A DNA stretch of 30,518 nt from a virus. This document shows positions 24,681 through 30,518 of the stretch, in pieces (positions within the stretch are counted from its first letter, which is position 1; each line of letters opens with the position of its first letter). The position numbers were made by a program, and so were the translations under genes. Under the pieces are notes generated by a model. That model was not told the DNA's origin. It was given only the letters and a program-made list of their open reading frames with translations, and did not search any database. The DNA lies in the IMG/VR virus record IMGVR_UViG_3300020573_000030, positions 1-30,518 of that record; one strand, written 5' to 3'.

Positions 24681-25536
24681 AAACATTCACGAGTTGCAAC
24701 TCACCGGAAAGAATGTTCAAATTGCCATGATGAGTGACCTCCATTGGGACAATCCCAAATGTGATTGGGACCTATTAAAACGTGACTTTGATTATTGCCT
24801 TGAGAATGACATCAAGATCATGGTCAATGGTGATTTCTTTTGCTTGATGCAAGGCAAAGGTGATAAGCGAGGTAACAAATCCGACATCCGCCCGGAGCAT
24901 AACAATGCAAAGTACCTGGATTCAATTGTTGAAACCGCGGTAGAATGGTTCTCACCATATGCACATATCCTTACCGTAATCGGATACGGAAATCATGAAA
25001 CGGCAATCATCAAATATCAAGAAACCGACATCCTTCAAAGATTTGTTGATCTACTTAATTACAAAAACGGGAGCAATGTGATGACCGGGGGATATGGTGG
25101 ATGGTTGATCATACGTCAATCATATGATCACAATTCAATAAGTACATCCAAGATCAAATACTTCCATGGATCCGGAGGAGGAGGAGTTGTGACCAAGGGA
25201 GCTCTCAACTTGACTCGAGCTCTTGAGATGTATGAGGACTTTGATGTGTTTACAATGGGCCACATTCATGAGAATGCGTGTCGAAATGATGTGAGAGATA
25301 CGGTTATTCACTCACCGAAGCATGGTTATATGCATTATCACAAAAACATCCACCTCATGCTCACCGGTACATATAAAGAGGAGTACGGTGATGGATCAAA
25401 AGGATGGCATATTGAGCGAGGAGCTCCCATCAAACCAACCGGAGGAAGGATATTAAACATTGAATGTCGTATTTTTTCCAATAATGGAATAAGAAAAATG
25501 CAAAAAAACATCGACTCAATCAAATTTCCTTTGTAA
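24661..25536 (+). CDS. Calcineurin-like metallophosphoesterase
   Basis: 291 aa. All family motifs are visible: SDLHWD (25-30) with Asp26 and His28, NGDFF (56-60) with Asp58, YGNHET (109-114), FHGSGGGG (168-175) with His169, and MGHIHE (199-204) with two His. It therefore should bind two metals and cleave phosphodiesters or phosphomonoesters; the substrate (DNA, RNA, nucleotide or protein phosphate) is unknown. It starts 20 nt inside the spanin gene and is the last gene before the terminator at 25569, so it belongs to the late transcript. Confidence 0.88.
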   Translation: MLIKHSKNIHELQLTGKNVQIAMMSDLHWDNPKCDWDLLKRDFDYCLENDIKIMVNGDFFCLMQGKGDKRGNKSDIRPEHNNAKYLDSIVETAVEWFSPYAHILTVIGYGNHETAIIKYQETDILQRFVDLLNYKNGSNVMTGGYGGWLIIRQSYDHNSISTSKIKYFHGSGGGGVVTKGALNLTRALEMYEDFDVFTMGHIHENACRNDVRDTVIHSPKHGYMHYHKNIHLMLTGTYKEEYGDGSKGWHIERGAPIKPTGGRILNIECRIFSNNGIRKMQKNIDSIKFPL

Positions 25537-25568
25537 CTTAGTAGACTTTTCATTCATAGTGTGTGTTT

Positions 25569-25602
25569 AAGGGGGGTATCAGCAATGGTATCCCTTTTTT
25601 TT
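25569..25602 (+). terminator. Terminator closing the late transcript
   Basis: Imperfect hairpin: AAGGGG plus TATC on the left (25569-25580) pairs with GGTATCCCTT on the right (to 25596), with a 2-base bulge, a 6-base loop and G-U pairs. A T run follows to 25602. Confidence 0.7.
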
Positions 25603-25660
25603 GTACCCATTCGGGTATAAATAATCCAATTTCATATACATTAGTACCTCATCGGGTATA
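25603..25660 (+). repeat. Two direct repeats in front of the early promoter
   Basis: GTACCCATTCGGGTATA (25603-25619) and GTACCTCATCGGGTATA (25644-25660), 41 bp apart, about four helical turns. Each is itself partly palindromic (TACCC...GGGTA in the first). They lie between the terminator and the promoter at 25731, in a gene-free gap of 250 bases, so a repressor or activator binding site is plausible. The rest of the gap is AT-rich without further structure. Confidence 0.55.
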
Positions 25661-25730
25661 TTTTATGGCCAATAAAATAAAGCATTCACAAAATATTTTG
25701 TTCAAAAGTGAAAAAAAAGTTAAAAAAGTT

Positions 25731-25759
25731 TTGCATAAATGAAACCTTTTGTATCTTTG
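25731..25759 (+). promoter_or_regulatory. Predicted strong Bacteroidota promoter
   Basis: TTG at 25731-25733, an 18-bp spacer, then TATCTTTG (25752-25759), a full match to TTG/TAnnTTTG. The stretch upstream is A/T-rich. It lies 27 bases before the ATG at 25787, which therefore is the real start of the next gene. Confidence 0.8.
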
Positions 25760-25786
25760 TCCGGTATAACACTTAAAACAACACAC

Positions 25787-25954
25787 ATGACAAAACAACA
25801 AATGATTGATACAATCAAACAAGAGGAAAGGCAATTGTGGGAGGAGCTCCAAGATATGCTCGAGGCATTTGGAGTTAACGACAAAGCAACCGAATCAGCA
25901 ACAACACGATGGGCAACCATCTCTTTTTTAATGGATAAACTTGAATTGAAATGA
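25787..25954 (+). CDS. Small hypothetical early protein
   Basis: 55 aa from ATG 25787. An in-frame ATG at 25739 is rejected because the promoter -7 element would then lie inside the gene. The sequence is helical and acidic: MTKQQMIDTIKQEERQLW, then ELQDMLEAFGVND, and an end MDKLELK. First gene of the early operon after the strongest predicted promoter, with an AC-rich leader. Its function is not recognised; first genes of such operons are often host-takeover factors, by inference. Confidence 0.65.
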   Translation: MTKQQMIDTIKQEERQLWEELQDMLEAFGVNDKATESATTRWATISFLMDKLELK

Positions 25955-26154
25955 AAACACTAAACGAAACACAAAAGGACATCATCGGAACAATCTTCGC
26001 ATTGTCCTTATTTTTCACCGTAATCGGTTATTTCACCGTAACGCAACCAAACTATGCGGAAAACGAGAAAGCTCCGCAAATCGAATCTAAGCACGTTCAA
26101 TCGGAGGTATTGAATGCATATGGAGAGTTATTCACTAAAAAACAAGCACGATGA
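25951..26154 (+). CDS. Single-pass membrane protein
   Basis: 67 aa. One hydrophobic segment (about 10-30, IIGTIFALSLFFTVIGYFTV) follows a short polar start, then a polar tail with KKQAR at the end. The start overlaps the previous stop by 4 nt. It could be an inner-membrane early protein, for example for superinfection exclusion, but there is no motif to support any one role. Confidence 0.6.
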   Translation: MKTLNETQKDIIGTIFALSLFFTVIGYFTVTQPNYAENEKAPQIESKHVQSEVLNAYGELFTKKQAR

Positions 26155-26507
26155 ATTGGAAAAAGGAAGTACAAAGAATTGAATTAGATTTTTCAAACGT
26201 GACATTCAATCATTTTTCGGCCAATTATTACATTGGTGAGATTGAATTCTTTGTTGAAATCGAATATGATAAAACGGTGTTTGATCATGAAGATGGCAAA
26301 TGGGCAATTGACATCGAAATCAAGGAAGGCAAATGGTCCAAGATAGGAGAGGATGAATATCATCCAATGGAATTTGAGCCATCATACAAAGATTGGATGC
26401 TTTCAATGGTTGAGCATTGTATGGATGAGCATGAATTCTTGAGTGAATTCACATGGGGAGATGGTGATTTTTTTGACTTTGATGAATGGAGTTTATATGG
26501 TATTTAA
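26151..26507 (+). CDS. Acidic hypothetical protein
   Basis: 118 aa, strongly acidic and aromatic (many Asp, Glu, Trp, Phe and Tyr). Key patches: GEIEFFVEIEYDKTVFDHED, WAIDIEIKEGKWSK, and near the end WGDGDFFDFDEW. The alternation suggests a small beta-rich protein. Strongly acidic small phage proteins sometimes mimic DNA, but that is speculation here. It overlaps its neighbours at both ends, so it is co-translated with them. Confidence 0.6.
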   Translation: MNWKKEVQRIELDFSNVTFNHFSANYYIGEIEFFVEIEYDKTVFDHEDGKWAIDIEIKEGKWSKIGEDEYHPMEFEPSYKDWMLSMVEHCMDEHEFLSEFTWGDGDFFDFDEWSLYGI

Positions 26508-26625
26508 TTTACAAAGGATGATCAAGTTTTGGACAACGAAATCATCAAATGAAGATAAGGGAGGGAGCTTCAACCTTGAGTTGTATCTCCGGATATGTGA
26601 AATCAAAATGAATCAAAAGTTATGA
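26497..26625 (+). CDS. Very small basic protein
   Basis: 42 aa from ATG 26497, which overlaps the previous gene's end by 11 nt; an earlier in-frame ATG at 26443 would overlap by 65. The sequence MVFNLQRMIKFWTTKSSN is basic and aromatic, followed by FNLELYLRICEIKMNQKL. The stop overlaps the next ATG (ATGA), as in the rest of this operon, which is the main support for it being real. Function unknown. Confidence 0.5.
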   Translation: MVFNLQRMIKFWTTKSSNEDKGGSFNLELYLRICEIKMNQKL

Positions 26626-26858
26626 CACCAAAAGAAAAAGCGGAAGAGTTAGTATTGAAATACTTAAGATTAAAAAGACATAAAATGTTTAATGGATGGT
26701 GGCATAAGATGATATCAAAACAATGTGCGTTGATTGCAGTTGATGAAGTTTTAAATCTTGACCTTCATGATGTTGGAGATTATAAAGATTTTGATACACC
26801 ATCTGAATGGTATATCAGTTATTGGATGGAAGTTAAAAAAGAAATTGAAAAGCTATGA
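26622..26858 (+). CDS. Small conserved phage protein (CALIAVDE type)
   Basis: 78 aa. It begins MTPKEKAEELVLKYLRLK and contains KQCALIAVDEVLN and a C-terminal YWMEVKKEIEKL. This build is common in small proteins of Bacteroidota phages, by recall. All-helical, without a membrane segment. Codon use is more AT-rich (TTA, AAA, GAA, ATA) than the neighbouring genes, hinting at separate acquisition. It is coupled to the genes before and after it by ATGA-type overlaps. Function unknown. Confidence 0.65.
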   Translation: MTPKEKAEELVLKYLRLKRHKMFNGWWHKMISKQCALIAVDEVLNLDLHDVGDYKDFDTPSEWYISYWMEVKKEIEKL

Positions 26859-27001
26859 ATTACAAATTAACATACACAATCGGAAAAAGAACGGTACAAG
26901 AATGGTACTTCCATTCCAAGTCACTTGCTTATTGGATGAAATCGGAGCTCCTAATCAAGGGAGGATACGACATGGGGAAATTTAAAGTGGAGCCGGTATG
27001 A
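26855..27001 (+). CDS. Small basic hypothetical protein
   Basis: 48 aa, coupled on both sides by 4-nt overlaps. It starts MNYKLTYTIGKRTVQEWYF and ends MGKFKVEPV. It is beta-like at the start, then has one helix (KSLAYWMKSELLIKGG). No known motif. It is supported mainly by its neat fit between two genes. Confidence 0.55.
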   Translation: MNYKLTYTIGKRTVQEWYFHSKSLAYWMKSELLIKGGYDMGKFKVEPV

Positions 27002-27267
27002 AACCATCAACCAAATTACTCGCAATCGTGGGAATCCTTCCGGTCATTGGTGATTTCATCGAGGACATGAATGATGAGAAGATATTCACCAAGGCAATCA
27101 AGATGAGAGCCAACCATCTCCTGGAAGAGATACGGAAAAGTGATCAACGACTCATTGGTGATGCCGGTGAGGAGATATGGAATCAACAAATGGATATACA
27201 AATGGCATTTCGCCAATGGTTAAAAAACGCAGAAAATGAACAAGAAAGAGAAAATCAAAGCAATTGA
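26998..27267 (+). CDS. Hypothetical helical protein
   Basis: 89 aa. The N-terminus KLLAIVGILPVIGDFIED is hydrophobic but short and breaks at Pro and Gly; the rest is charged and helical (AIKMRANHLLEEIRKSDQ, QMAFRQWLKNAENEQER). The end is poly-charged and overlaps the next gene by 32 nt. Not recognised; possibly a peripheral membrane or complex-forming protein. Confidence 0.6.
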   Translation: MKPSTKLLAIVGILPVIGDFIEDMNDEKIFTKAIKMRANHLLEEIRKSDQRLIGDAGEEIWNQQMDIQMAFRQWLKNAENEQERENQSN

Positions 27268-27640
27268 AACAATCATAATTCGAGATGGCCTTGATACACC
27301 AAATCGATCACAAATATTGACAATGAAAAGGAGATACTTAATGTCAATGCTTCGGTCATTTGACATCCCATTTCATAAAATTGGGGAGATGTTCAATCGA
27401 GATCATGCAACCGCAATTCACAACATTCGGCAACATCACAATTCAATTGATGCAAAGGACAAATATTATCTCACCATAATCAAGGAATGCGTTGATGAGC
27501 TCGAATCACCTCCGGAGGCAAAATATCAACGGTCATTGCGAAATGATATCCTCCGATGCACATCATACAACCAACTCAAATCAATCAAAAGGAGAGTGTT
27601 GAGGGGAGAATATCAAGAATTAATAAATGAGGAGATATGA
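27236..27640 (+). CDS. DnaA domain IV-like protein
   Basis: 134 aa. Residues 38-67 contain MLRSFDIPFHKIGEMF followed by NRDHATAIHNIRQH (54-67). This matches the signature helix-turn-helix of the DnaA C-terminal domain (consensus near GRDHTTVLHA), which binds DnaA boxes. There is no AAA+ part, so it cannot be a full initiator by itself. The C-terminal half is basic and helical (RRVLRGEYQEL). About 840 bases further on is the ATCGTCAC repeat array, so an origin-binding or host-DnaA-competing role is plausible. The start overlaps the previous gene by 32 nt. Confidence 0.75.
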   Translation: MNKKEKIKAIETIIIRDGLDTPNRSQILTMKRRYLMSMLRSFDIPFHKIGEMFNRDHATAIHNIRQHHNSIDAKDKYYLTIIKECVDELESPPEAKYQRSLRNDILRCTSYNQLKSIKRRVLRGEYQELINEEI

Positions 27641-28485
27641 AAACAATAAACTCATTAAGTGGAGGAAAAACTTCGAGTTACATAGCAGTAAATTATCCAG
27701 CTAATTACAATATCTTTTCGCTTGTCCGTACAAATGACATTAATTGCTTATTTCCAGATTCAAGGATTCGTCAAATAGTGAGTGATAAAATAGGAAAAGA
27801 ATTCATTGGAACTTTGGAGGAGGATGATATCATATATACAATGCTTGATCTTGAACAATTTATTGGAAGTGAAATAGTATGGCTATCAGGTAAAACCTTT
27901 GATGAAGTTATTGCAAGTTATAAAATGGCTAATGGAAGTAATTACTTACCTAATCAAATGACACGTTATTGTACAGTTGATATGAAGGTAAAACCAATTG
28001 CTCAATGGTGTTATGAAAATACGAATCTTCCAATTGAAATGAGAATCGGATTCAGAGCTAATGAGATGAAACGAGCAAAGACAATGATTGATCGATCTAT
28101 TGATGGAGTTGAATATTTTAAGTTTAAAATTGGAGAAAAAAATGGTCGTAACAAATGGAAAGAACTTCCATACAGAATGACACGCTTTCCACTAATTGAA
28201 GATGGTATTTTTAAAGATACAGTTGAAGAATTTTGGAAAGATAAACCAATTAGATTTGCCTACAAAAATAATTGTGTTGGATGTTTTCATCGTTCTGAGA
28301 TATTCCTTAAGCATATGAGTCAAAGAGATGAGAACAAATTTCAATGGTTTATTGATATGGAGCAGAAAAACGGATGCACATTCAAAAGCGGAGTTACTTA
28401 CGAAAAGATAAAAAACCATAAATTACAATTAGATTTATTTGATGAAGATTTCAACGATTGCGATTCCGGATATTGCGGACTGTGA
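27637..28485 (+). CDS. PP-loop / PAPS-reductase-like ATPase
   Basis: 282 aa. The PP-loop motif SGGKTS (8-13) near the N-terminus marks an adenine nucleotide alpha-hydrolase fold that activates substrates with ATP (PAPS reductases, tRNA thiolation enzymes, DndC). Cysteines at 112, 125, 213, 216, 247, 275 and 280, including CVGC (213-216), could hold metal or a cluster, or act in sulfur chemistry. Codon use (TTA, ATA, GGT and AGT more frequent) is unlike its neighbours, pointing to recent transfer. The stop codon lies within the first repeat of the ATCGTCAC array. Substrate unknown; base or nucleotide modification, or sulfur metabolism, is inferred. Confidence 0.75.
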   Translation: MKTINSLSGGKTSSYIAVNYPANYNIFSLVRTNDINCLFPDSRIRQIVSDKIGKEFIGTLEEDDIIYTMLDLEQFIGSEIVWLSGKTFDEVIASYKMANGSNYLPNQMTRYCTVDMKVKPIAQWCYENTNLPIEMRIGFRANEMKRAKTMIDRSIDGVEYFKFKIGEKNGRNKWKELPYRMTRFPLIEDGIFKDTVEEFWKDKPIRFAYKNNCVGCFHRSEIFLKHMSQRDENKFQWFIDMEQKNGCTFKSGVTYEKIKNHKLQLDLFDEDFNDCDSGYCGL

Positions 28486-28640
28486 CGATGTGACAATGCT
28501 CTTATATACCTACTATATAGAAAGAGTCATTTTTTTCAAATGGGCATCGCGTTTTTTTATCGTCACATCGTCACGCTTTTGCTCAAAGTCAATACCACAT
28601 TAGGATATAGGCGTGACGATAACATTTCAACATCGTCACG
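28482..28640. repeat. ATCGTCAC repeat array, origin or operator candidate
   Basis: Five perfect copies of ATCGTCAC or its complement: 28482-28489, 28559-28566, 28567-28574, 28613-28620 and 28632-28639, plus one with a single mismatch (28490-28497). The first two and the 28559 pair form a 13-bp perfect inverted repeat (GTGACGATGTGAC with its complement) around an AT-rich 67-bp spacer. The 28613 and 28632 copies form another with 9-bp arms and a 9-bp loop. This fills most of the 203-base gap before the primase gene. Confidence 0.75.
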
Positions 28641-28657
28641 AATTGACATTTTTTTCA

Positions 28658-28665
28658 TATATTTG
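28658..28665 (+). promoter_or_regulatory. Possible -7 element for the primase gene
   Basis: TATATTTG, 23 bases before the ATG at 28689. No TTG at normal spacing (the nearest is 12 bp away), and the place where it should be is occupied by the 28632 repeat, so an activator or repressor may act here. Confidence 0.5.
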
Positions 28666-28688
28666 TCACAAATAAACACACAAACACA

Positions 28689-30518
28689 ATGAAAGTATCA
28701 GTTTTTAAGAATCTTTTTAGCTCAAAGGACACTCCATATCAGCTCACAATTCATGAAATTTACCAACGTATAAAAGTTGGAAGTCTTGAATTGATTAACA
28801 AAATTAACAAAATACGTTCACTCGATAAGAGTGATCCGGAGCATGACCGGTTGAAAGCATCACTCAATGCAATCATGTTCAATGGAATATTCTCGGAACG
28901 CAATGACAATTCACTCATTGAGCACTCCGGATTATGCGTTTTAGACTTCGACCAATATCCATCGAGAAAAAAAATGGAAGAGGAGAGAGCTCGATTGATT
29001 GATGATCCCCATGTCATGATGGTATTCACATCTCCGGGAGGAAATGGACTCAAGGCGGTGATTAGGATTCCTAAATCGGATAAACTCGAGCACAAAAGGA
29101 GATTCACCGCATTCGGGAAATACTTTCAATCCGATTACTTTGATGTAAAGAATTCAAATGTATCTCGTGTTTGTTTCGAATCATATGATCCGAAGATATA
29201 TTTCAATGAGTTTTGCCAGGAATGGGAAGGAATTGAAACCGATGAGGGATATCAGTACACCGAAAGGACTCCCATTTGCGTATTGAATGATGAGGATAAA
29301 ATAATATCACTCATTGAACGCTTTGACCATGGATGTCAATTCGAGGAAGGGAGCCGAAATCACTTTGTGTTCAAATTGGCGTGTGTTATGTGCGAATATG
29401 GCATCGACAAAGGCACAACCGAGCAATATATTTGGACCAAGTATTGTCAAGGGAGCGGATTCGAGCATGGAGAGATGTTGACATCCATCAATTCGGCCTA
29501 TAAAAAAGCAAATTTCTCCACAAAATACTTTGAAGATAAGGATACATTTCATAAGGTAAAACAAAAACTCAAGTCGGGAATCGCAAAGGATGATATAAAA
29601 AAGCAACTTGGTGTTGCTGATGACATCATTGATGATATTAAGGAGGAGATTGCATCGGGAGATGATGTGTTTTGGATGGTTGACTCAAAGAAAGGAATCC
29701 AAATCGAGCCGATTAAATACTCCGAATTCTTGGTCAAAAGTGGATTCAACAAATACTATCCGGAAAATGCGGAAAGACCGACATTTGTCCGAGTGAAAGA
29801 GAATAAGGTCCGATTGAGCTCAACGGAACAAATCAAAGACTATGTACTCAACTACCTACTTGACAAGAATGAGGTGGCGGTATGGAACTATTGCTCACGA
29901 TCACCGTATTTATTCAATGAGAATCACCTCAACATGATTGACTCGATTGATATCCATATGCTTCAAGATACAAAAGATACATCATATATCCCATTCAAGA
30001 ATGGAGTGGTGAAGGTATCATCCAAGGATGTCAAGGTCATGAGTTACATCGATGTGGATGGATACATATGGGAGAATCAAATCATCCCTCGTGATTTCAC
30101 ATTCATCAAGGATTCAACCAATGACTTTCAAGATTTCGTATCCAAGGTATCAGCGGATGATGAGGAGAGAATCCTTTCCCTTGAGTCAACACTTGGATAC
30201 CTCATCCATTCATTCAAGGATAAAACCGATCAGAAAGCAATCATCTTCAATGACCAGGAAATCGATGACAATCCAAATGGTGGAAGTGGAAAGTCATTGA
30301 TGTTGGCAGCACTCGGATATTTCCGGAGAGTAGTCAAGATTGATGGAAAAGCATTCAATCCGGGAAAGAGTGATTTCGTATACCAAAGAGTGAACTTGGA
30401 TTCTCAGATTCTTGCATTTGATGATGTCAAACGCAACTTTGATTTTGAGCAATTATTCTCAATCATCTCGGAAGGAATAACGGTCAACCGAAAAAATAAG
30501 GATGAGATATTCATCCCA
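28689..30518 (+). CDS. Prim-pol/primase-helicase, second copy, 3'-truncated by the window edge
   Basis: 610 codons, open at the window end. The N-terminal part absent from the left copy is a BT4734/VirE-like prim-pol: LCVLDFDQY (82-90) with the DxD metal site (Asp86, Asp88), FTSPGGNGLKAV (113-124), and NVSRVCFESYDP (157-168). These fit the archaeo-eukaryotic primase-like family in Bacteroidota elements. Then follows the same linker and helicase start as in the left copy, with Walker A GGSGKS. The ATG at 28689 follows an AC-rich leader (ACACACAAACACA). The overlap with the left copy is about 90% identical with mostly silent changes. Confidence 0.9.
   Translation, partial: MKVSVFKNLFSSKDTPYQLTIHEIYQRIKVGSLELINKINKIRSLDKSDPEHDRLKASLNAIMFNGIFSERNDNSLIEHSGLCVLDFDQYPSRKKMEEERARLIDDPHVMMVFTSPGGNGLKAVIRIPKSDKLEHKRRFTAFGKYFQSDYFDVKNSNVSRVCFESYDPKIYFNEFCQEWEGIETDEGYQYTERTPICVLNDEDKIISLIERFDHGCQFEEGSRNHFVFKLACVMCEYGIDKGTTEQYIWTKYCQGSGFEHGEMLTSINSAYKKANFSTKYFEDKDTFHKVKQKLKSGIAKDDIKKQLGVADDIIDDIKEEIASGDDVFWMVDSKKGIQIEPIKYSEFLVKSGFNKYYPENAERPTFVRVKENKVRLSSTEQIKDYVLNYLLDKNEVAVWNYCSRSPYLFNENHLNMIDSIDIHMLQDTKDTSYIPFKNGVVKVSSKDVKVMSYIDVDGYIWENQIIPRDFTFIKDSTNDFQDFVSKVSADDEERILSLESTLGYLIHSFKDKTDQKAIIFNDQEIDDNPNGGSGKSLMLAALGYFRRVVKIDGKAFNPGKSDFVYQRVNLDSQILAFDDVKRNFDFEQLFSIISEGITVNRKNKDEIFIP
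29162..30518. repeat. Near-terminal repeat, right copy
   Basis: Partner of 1-1357, same orientation, gapless, with about 130 mismatches by hand count. Amino-acid changes are few; for example TGG GGA GGT becomes TGG GAA GGA (Gly to Glu). Confidence 0.95.

Noticed and set aside
1-30518. tRNA genes, CRISPR arrays, insertion sequences, integrase or attachment sites
   Set aside because: No cloverleaf-like, spacer-repeat, transposase or recombinase pattern was seen by eye; a tRNA and CRISPR scan would be decisive.

Overview
The window is a nearly complete genome of a tailed, siphovirus-like phage (Caudoviricetes) of a Bacteroidota host, probably Flavobacteria-like. The host call rests on four things: a BT4734/VirE-type prim-pol fused to a helicase, a DUF3127 SSB-like protein, promoters of the Bacteroidota form TTG-N18/19-TAnnTTT(G/A), and A-rich translation starts that mostly lack Shine-Dalgarno sequences. 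No integrase, CI-like repressor, tRNA, rRNA or CRISPR array was seen, so a virulent phage is the simplest reading.

The ends matter. Positions 1-1357 and 29162-30518 are the same part of one primase-helicase gene, aligned without a gap but differing at about 130 positions by hand count (about 90% identity). Joining 28689-29161 to 1-1930 gives one in-frame gene of about 800 codons, so the natural unit is a circle or permuted genome of about 29.16 kb. The two end copies look like two alleles, not one sequence read twice.

Layout on the plus strand unless stated. 1-5970: replication and recombination (prim-pol-helicase, VRR-NUC nuclease, ERF annealing protein, PD-(D/E)XK exonuclease, SSB-like protein), small unknown proteins and a sigma/HTH-like protein. 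6214-7780: terminase. 7811-17045: tail genes in the order fibre, distal tail, tape measure, tail completion, neck. 17042-18308: two minus-strand genes, probably tail-assembly chaperones. 18351-23167: protease-scaffold, major capsid, probable tail tube, portal, connector. 23164-24680: lysis cassette (holin, amidase, lipoprotein spanin). 24661-25536: metallophosphoesterase. 25787-27267: seven small, tightly coupled proteins of unknown function behind a strong host-type promoter. 27236-28485: a DnaA domain IV-like protein and a PP-loop (PAPS-reductase-like) enzyme. 28482-28640: an array of ATCGTCAC repeats in front of the primase gene, an origin or operator candidate.

The morphogenesis genes run in roughly the reverse of the usual siphophage order (fibre first, portal last). 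Two kinds of gene start can be told apart. Early genes have Bacteroidota promoters with AC-rich leaders. Four late genes carry a shared GCAATATA element that begins exactly 12 nt before the ATG. The sigma-like gene just before the terminase is an obvious but unproven candidate reader of that element.
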